NCBI RefSeq assembly: GCF_964204645.1 | Contig: NC_134029.1 | Coordinates: forward strand, 6,776,001 to 6,840,000 | DNA: 64,000 nucleotides | Direction of reading: 5' to 3' | Source of the DNA: Tubulanus polymorphus | Taxonomy: Eukaryota > Nemertea > Palaeonemertea > Tubulaniformes > Tubulanidae | Shown here: one piece after another, positions 58,367 through 64,000 of the stretch | Position numbering within the stretch: the stretch's first letter is position 1 | How the letters are laid out: each line of letters starts with the position of its first letter | The notes under the pieces: model-generated | Told to the model about the DNA's origin: nothing | Databases searched by the model: none | Seen by the model: the letters and a program-made list of their open reading frames with translations, nothing else | Translations under genes and position numbers: made by a program

Positions 58367-59210
58367 ACTGAAAGTCAGAGAAGAGAGAGTAAAAATGAAA
58401 AATGGCTGGAGTGTGATTTGTTCCGCTGGGTTCAAGCGTAAATTTGTTAAGACAACGGATTATTTATGACGTATATATTTTGTAAACACCAGCACTTCGT
58501 AATCAATGATTGATAAATCTTATGAATAGGATTCGATAAAACAACTTGCTTAAAACCTTTACTAGAGAATATAAAAATAATCTAACAACCATCTAGTCCA
58601 CAATGGTTTCATTATAAGAGTGATCGCATGTTGAATTCGTGAAGCGACATGAAAAGCGTTAATTGTTTTGATCTCAGCCACATCATTCATGTCCTTGGTT
58701 TGTGTTTTCCCTTCTCACAACATTTTGTGAGTGCAGAGGTTTGGTTCGGGCTTATTTCCTTGGTTCGGGTGAACCCTCCATATACCACCCCTCCCTAACA
58801 ACAATATTAGTTAAGTTCCTAAGGTTTGGCATGATGTTTTGGAGATGTAACCTCACAACTCAAACTCACTGCAATTTGATAAAGATCTGTTGATAGACAA
58901 CTGTTGCAACTTGCCGTGAAAAGATTTATTGTGAGTACTCATTGTGGGGAGTCGAAATAATGGGAATGAATTCGATGAAATTGAAAAGAAATAATCTGTA
59001 AAATGAAGCCATATTATTTTCAAGACTGAACTAGGCATATGATCATTGGAGATCATCTGAATGCCTCCAAAATTGTTGAGAAAGTATCCGTGAGTCCCGT
59101 CAATGATGCAATTGATTAAGGGTTTCGATTTATATATGAAATTGATATGATCTTGAAAAATGGCAAATCGTTTTGTAGTTTTTGTACAGATGAGTGGTGT
59201 CAGAGGAGAC

Positions 59211-59455
59211 AGGAGGCACGATTGGAAGGCATTGAGGGAGGCTAGGTGGGAGGGCATTGAGGGAGGCTAGGTGGGAGGGAGGCTAGGTGGGAGGGAGGCT
59301 AGGTGGGAGGGAGGCTAGGTGGGAGGGAGGGAGGGAGGCTAGGTGGGAGGGAGGTAGGGAGGCTAGGTGGGAGGGAGGGAGGGAGGCTAGGTGGGAGGGA
59401 GGGAGGGAGGGAGGGAGGGAGGGAGGGAGGGAGGGAGGGAGGGAGGGAGGGAGGT
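59211..59455. repeat. Purine-rich minisatellite (GGGAGGGAGGCTAGGT)
   Basis: GGGAGG units with interspersed GCTAGGTGGGAGGGAG, ending in a pure GGGA run of about 60 bases. It directly abuts the right arm of the inverted duplication (59462-59650). Confidence 0.95.
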
Positions 59456-59461
59456 GAGTTG

Positions 59462-59650
59462 AAATCTTCTGATGTTTTAGTTAGACGGATGGGAATCTAG
59501 TGAAGATGAGACAACTTTAAATCACTGTTCAATAACAGGATGAAGTAAATGCAGTGATCTGTACTCTGTATCTGTACACAATGTTACATGTATCTGTAAC
59601 TGTTCAATCAGTATGAAATAAGTACAGCAGTTTAATCTACAGAAAATGCT
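59462..59650. repeat. Right arm of the ~190-base inverted duplication
   Basis: Reverse complement of 55226-55415; the G-rich array lies on its left side. Confidence 0.85.
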
Positions 59651-59720
59651 GTACTGTTTCTAGTTGATGGGAGAATTTTGAGAGATGTTACATTCTGCTC
59701 CATTGTCATTGATTATTGTT

Positions 59721-61640
59721 TCTTTTTCTTTTCAGAATGAAATAAACGCAATAGAATTCACTATTTAAACGGGCTCATTTAAAAGTTAAGTACAAAATTA
59801 GTAATGAATTTCTCTACACAATTCTCCACAGTCTCTGTTAATATTTTGAATTACTTTTGAACTAATAAAGCTACTGTTTTACTCTCATTTACAGGATGAG
59901 ATAAACACAGCAGCCGCAGCTACTTAACTCACCAGCAGCACTACCATACGGTAGCAGCAGAAAACCTTGAAATTCATTATTCTTAGAGAACTATTCTATA
60001 TAGATTATTCTATCTGTTTATGTTTCCAGTATTCAATCACTCAAAGATCACTGCTTAGTTTGAAGTGAGTTTTCAATCGTTAAAACTCATTTATTTCCTG
60101 ATCAAAGTTAGAATTATCAAGGTCTTTATGTTTTGCATACATATTTTCAGTGAGCAGATCTATGGAGGTTTTGGCACCCAACAGTCAACCTCAAATACTG
60201 TTGGCTTAAAAACATTGACGAAAATGGTGAGTTTTTGATTTGGTTTGAAACTGCACTTATATCATAACAACTTGACTGACAATTTCTAACATTAATATAT
60301 TTCATTTTAGGAGCTGAAATAAGTGGAACCCATGAAAGAATCTGTGAACAGTTAACATTGGAAATTCACTTAACATTTGCAAATGATGGACATTGCTTTA
60401 TATCCTTAAAACAAGTACCGGTAAATATCTCTACAGATTCCAGTCTCTTAAGCAAATTTATAAAATTGGAAATTTTATTCTAGGCTCCAAAATGAAGCTG
60501 AACTTGCAGTAAACGTTGCGATCTAAAAGTCAAACACAAGTCAAAAGTGGTGAGTATTATATCGATTTATTGCAGTAATTTGTGGTGATCTTCAAATCAA
60601 GTCATGAAAATGATGTGATCAATCAACGTTGACAGGCATCAACGCTTTACTAGAGGACGCAGTCTAAAGCTACCGTCAGACACCTCAGAAATCTGTTTAC
60701 ACTCAACACATTGTGATAAACTGCTAAACAATCTGGTGGGTTTTCTGTCAATCAAAAACAAACAAGCTGCAGAACTCCTATTTGTATCATTAACTATAAT
60801 TGTCTGGCATAATTTTCTCTTTCAGAAACCGAGGTATTAAACACTCAATGGTGCTGGAGAAATTAAAAATATTCAACTTCAAAGAGTGAAGAAGCTCTAG
60901 TTATTGCTGAAGCTGTTTTTTTTTTTTTCCAAGACAAACTAAGTAATATAACTCTATACCATTTAACCTAGTTCTCGCTTGTTATACAACTGAATGGTTC
61001 AATTATTTGTAAATCTATTTTTTTTTTTTCAGGAAATCATCAGTTCTCTTGACTATATGAGTTTGGAAATGGTGGGTTTTGCTCTAATTCGATGTACTTT
61101 TTTAAATACGTTGCTGATTCTTTTCATAGTTTGATGTTTTTTTGGAGCATGAAATTTGTCCGATAGAACAGTTTGAAATTTGATCAAAGATTGAATAATG
61201 GACGTTGAATTATCTAGAACTACATGTATAAGGTAAATTATAAACTCTAGTTTTATTCATATGTTCAAATTTTTCATGAAAACAAAGCTGTTGATTCAAT
61301 CATATATTTTCAAAGTAATGTTTGCAGACGCAAGTTTTCTCTGTATTCTAGGACGAAGTGGGGACCAATTTGCCATTTAACAGGGACAGCAACCAGCCAT
61401 CTACCTGGAGATTGATACCACTTATTTCACAGAGCTACAATTTTTGAGTTTTAAAGCCAAATGAACAATCATTGTTATATTGTGCCAGCTAGCACGGGCA
61501 GGCTACTGTTGTTCTGTTTGTGATGGTTTAGACTGCTTAGCACATATCCTTGAAAACAATAGAGTCATCCCCTGATTCGCCTCACAAAGCTGTGGTGTCA
61601 TTTCTGCTAATAAATAGCCTGACGAATGGGCATAGAATAT
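59721..61640 (+). ncRNA. Candidate spliced noncoding RNA made of small exon-like segments
   Basis: Several segments are bounded by good splice signals on the plus strand: 60151-60226, 60311-60420, 60484-60549, 60636-60735 and 61033-61071. Each is preceded by a T-rich tract with AG; all are followed by GTGAGT, GTAAAT or GTGGGT. Further acceptors occur at 59735, 59894 and 60825, and AATAAA lies at about 61609. Intervening segments of about 63-90 bases would be very short introns. No continuous reading frame spans them and no box C/D or H/ACA snoRNA was recognised in the introns. It could be a lncRNA or chance; there is no independent evidence. Confidence 0.3.
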
Positions 61641-62718
61641 ATGATTTTAATCCTGCAATATGCATGAGATAAGATGCGTAATTCATTTTATCAAGAATCA
61701 GAATCAAAATAATAAACGCAGATGAAGAAATAACTGGGACAACCTATGCACAAAATAACAAAACCTCTCAACCTAAGCACTTAACATCCTCTTGATTTAC
61801 TTTCTCGATTAACTCGTTTTCTTCTCAATATTCTTCCCTGTTTTAGTTATTTCTTCACACCTGACGATGTTCTCTAGAGAGACTCCAAAATGTTGTGTAT
61901 TCTTATCCTTTTAAATTTTTATATTAGTGGGTTTTAATTTTTACTAAGAATTGAAAGTAAATGAGATTGAATAAATTAAATTAATTTAATTAAGATAAGA
62001 TATAACAGCAAAGCAGGGTTTTCTGACTCACCAAGCTGTTGTCACAATTTAGGGTATAAGAGAAAACCCTAATGAGGTAATTAGAGAAAACCCTAATGAT
62101 GGGCTTTCTGTGATGGATCCAGGGAGTTTGATTGGTCATTCAAAAATGAAACAAAAGACCTGAATTTGTAAATGTTTAAACTTGTGACGTGATATTGTAA
62201 ATGTACATATTTTGACTTTTAACTCCCACAATCAATGAAACCAAAAAGTTGAAATATCGACTGGTTTTCTTTATTATGGGACCATAATATTTCGTGCGAA
62301 CTGCAGACGTTATTGTTTTATTTGAAATAAAGATGAATTTTCTGTGTTGTTCTAGTTGTGATTACAGACGCCAGTGGTTTCACACACTCAGCGCGTCACA
62401 CGTGAATCCCACGGTTTCAGTTTCTTTGAGATAATTTTCTCAAAAAATATTCATTTATTGAGGCGAAAACCCAAATTGAGTGACGTTTTTCTTAGAAACT
62501 GAGCTGAGGGTCCAGTTTCACAACCAATTGCATTCAAACACGTTTTATTTTGAAAAATGTCTGAAGCAACTGCAATATACTGGGCGAACTGGATTAAATA
62601 CCGTACTCGCTATTTAGTGTGCGAAACTGCAGCATCTAAAACTGATTGAAACCTTCGCATCATGAACCAAATCCTATGGGTACGGTTTCATGGTGGCTGA
62701 TTCGGCCATACTAGAAAA
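61641..62718. other. AT-rich region without recognised features
   Basis: No gene or clear repeat was seen. A short direct duplication AGAGAAAACCCTAATGA occurs at about 62060-62100. Confidence 0.5.
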
Positions 62719-62921
62719 ATTCTCTGTACGGCTAGAGCAAAAAAATGTTCGCATTGACCTGTTTTTGGTTTTTCTCGCGCGAGAATTCAAAAAGTTTGGT
62801 TTTCCCGCGCGAGAGAACAAAAATTGGGCCAATGTAAAAAAAAGTTTGTCTATCCAGCCTGCCAAGCTTAAAACGGGCCAATGTGAACATTTTTTATCAT
62901 TGCTCTAGCCGTACAGAAAAT
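62719..62921. mobile_element. MITE with CTGTACGGCTAGAGCAA ends
   Basis: Inverted termini CTGTACGGCTAGAGCAA (62724-62740) and its complement (62900-62916), with near-complementary flanking bases. An internal pair of CTCGCGCGAGAA / CCCGCGCGAGAG blocks is present. About 200 bases. The open frames on both strands reflect its palindromy. Confidence 0.78.
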
Positions 62922-63496
62922 GAACAAAACTGAGTGAATGAAAAAATCACAGTTGTACAAACTGGTTTGATGGGAAACAGTTTTATCTGATAATACATGT
63001 ATTGTATAACATCTATTCACGCGGCGTGGGATTCATTTAGCACGGTAATTCTAATCCTGGTGTGCTAGGGTCAAATCATGGGGAGGACATGGGAAAGGTC
63101 ATTATAGTTTGCTAGTCACATGCGATCTAATGAAATGCTGACAAGAAAATACTGCCCAACTTTTTGAGATATTATTTCCTATGAATTAGTTTCGGTTCGT
63201 TTCTCTTTAAGTTTTGATCAATTATATCAGTTTTTCGAAAAAACATGTGTCCACCATCTTCAAATCGTATCAAATCACCTCTATTTGATTTGACCAATCG
63301 ATTTGAATTTGATAAGCTTACTGTGTTAAATTCAAAAGTTAGACCAAATCAATTTTGATAATCATATGATGATTTGACGTATTCGCCTCTTATCCCGTCC
63401 CTCGGTACGAATCCCGATCAAAAATGATTCGAACTTCAAGCACCTTTGCTTGACAGTGCTTGCTCACCTGTGTGTGTAGCGCTTACTTTGACTTCA

Positions 63497-63560
63497 GGGG
63501 CGGATCTAGGATTTTCCAAGGGGGGGGTGTCCAAAGAAAGGGCACCGCGTACTCCGGATA
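63497..63560 (+). repeat. Left end of a CAGGGGCGGATCTAGGA-type repeat
   Basis: CAGGGGCGGATCTAGGATTT followed by a G run resembles the end of hAT-like MITEs and the GGCGGATCCAG element near 21688. The matching right end was not found, so the extent is unknown. Confidence 0.4.
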
Positions 63561-63791
63561 ACAGATCCCCTAAAATGTTTTCACACGGGTCAAGAGGTGA
63601 ATGAGGATAACAAATTATTGAAATATTGGTAGTTTTAGAATGAACCAATCAATTTAAAAAAGGCTGCCGTACATTTACTCAATTGTTGACAAGTTTCTTT
63701 CACTCTCACAAGGCATTCGGTCATTTCGTGCGTTGAAAAATTTGTTATATAAGCCCAAAAATTTTGGGGTGACAAGATAAAATCCCACTTT

Positions 63792-64000
63792 TTAGGCTAA
63801 AAAAAATTGATACCTTGTTTCTCCGCTCTGCTGAGCTTAAATGTTGACCCGGCCGGCCGCCTATCTACCCTATACATTACTTTTTTTTAAAATCGTGATC
63901 AATTTAACCATAACAGACCCGGCCGCTATGGGAACTGTTTATAAATTTTATCATATTTCACAAAAATGACCCGGCCGCTGCGGAGAAACAAGGTATCATT
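63792..64000. mobile_element. MITE with GGCTAAA / GATACCTTGTTTCTCCGC ends, copy 2 (cut by window end)
   Basis: Same orientation and order as 34092-34313, with matching GCTCTGCTGAGCTTAAA, GGCCGCCTATCTACCC and AAAAATGACCCGGCCGCTGC. The last few bases of the right end lie beyond the window. Confidence 0.8.

Noticed and set aside
62674-62908. 63- and 72-residue frames on opposite strands
   Set aside because: Both read through the palindromic MITE at 62719-62921.

Overview
This 64 kb window is from an animal nuclear genome. It is AT-rich, its genes have short exons split by GT-AG introns, and it carries many short inverted-repeat transposons, tRNA-derived SINEs and microsatellites. The gene content (FMRFamide-receptor-like class A GPCRs, STXBP4, UBL3, POLR2M, an SLC22 transporter) and the repeat style suggest a marine invertebrate, possibly a lophotrochozoan. 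That placement is inference; no sequence in the window fixes the taxon.

Layout. (1) 1-1.1 kb: the first three coding exons of an SLC22-type organic ion transporter on the minus strand, running off the left edge. (2) 3.4-12.5 kb: a chemoreceptor or neuropeptide-receptor cluster. It holds two nearly identical intronless GPCRs in inverted orientation (5.3-6.4 kb minus, 8.7-9.75 kb plus), a decayed 5' fragment of a third copy (4.3-4.67 kb), shared flanking modules, and a divergent intronless GPCR (11.4-12.5 kb). (3) 16-27 kb: a 14-exon STXBP4 (Synip) gene on the minus strand, with coiled coils and a C-terminal WW domain but no visible PDZ domain. (4) 29.2-42.6 kb: UBL3 on the plus strand, five exons ending in a CaaX box. 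It is divergent from STXBP4, and CRE-like sites lie in the shared upstream region. (5) 48.6-53 kb: a POLR2M (Gdown1) gene on the minus strand. Its central 1 kb exon encodes about 340 residues that look like a degenerate DEDDh exonuclease-like domain. (6) 54-64 kb: no convincing protein gene, but minisatellites, an inverted duplication next to G-rich arrays, several MITEs, and a set of small exon-like segments that may be a spliced noncoding RNA.

The genes do not form one pathway. The most unusual items are the POLR2M/pseudo-exonuclease architecture, the inverted GPCR pair whose centres are almost identical at silent sites (suggesting gene conversion), and a 128-codon open frame overlapping the STXBP4 3' end. 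Exon boundaries were worked out by hand from splice sites, phase continuity and recalled family sequences. No alignment or database search was run.
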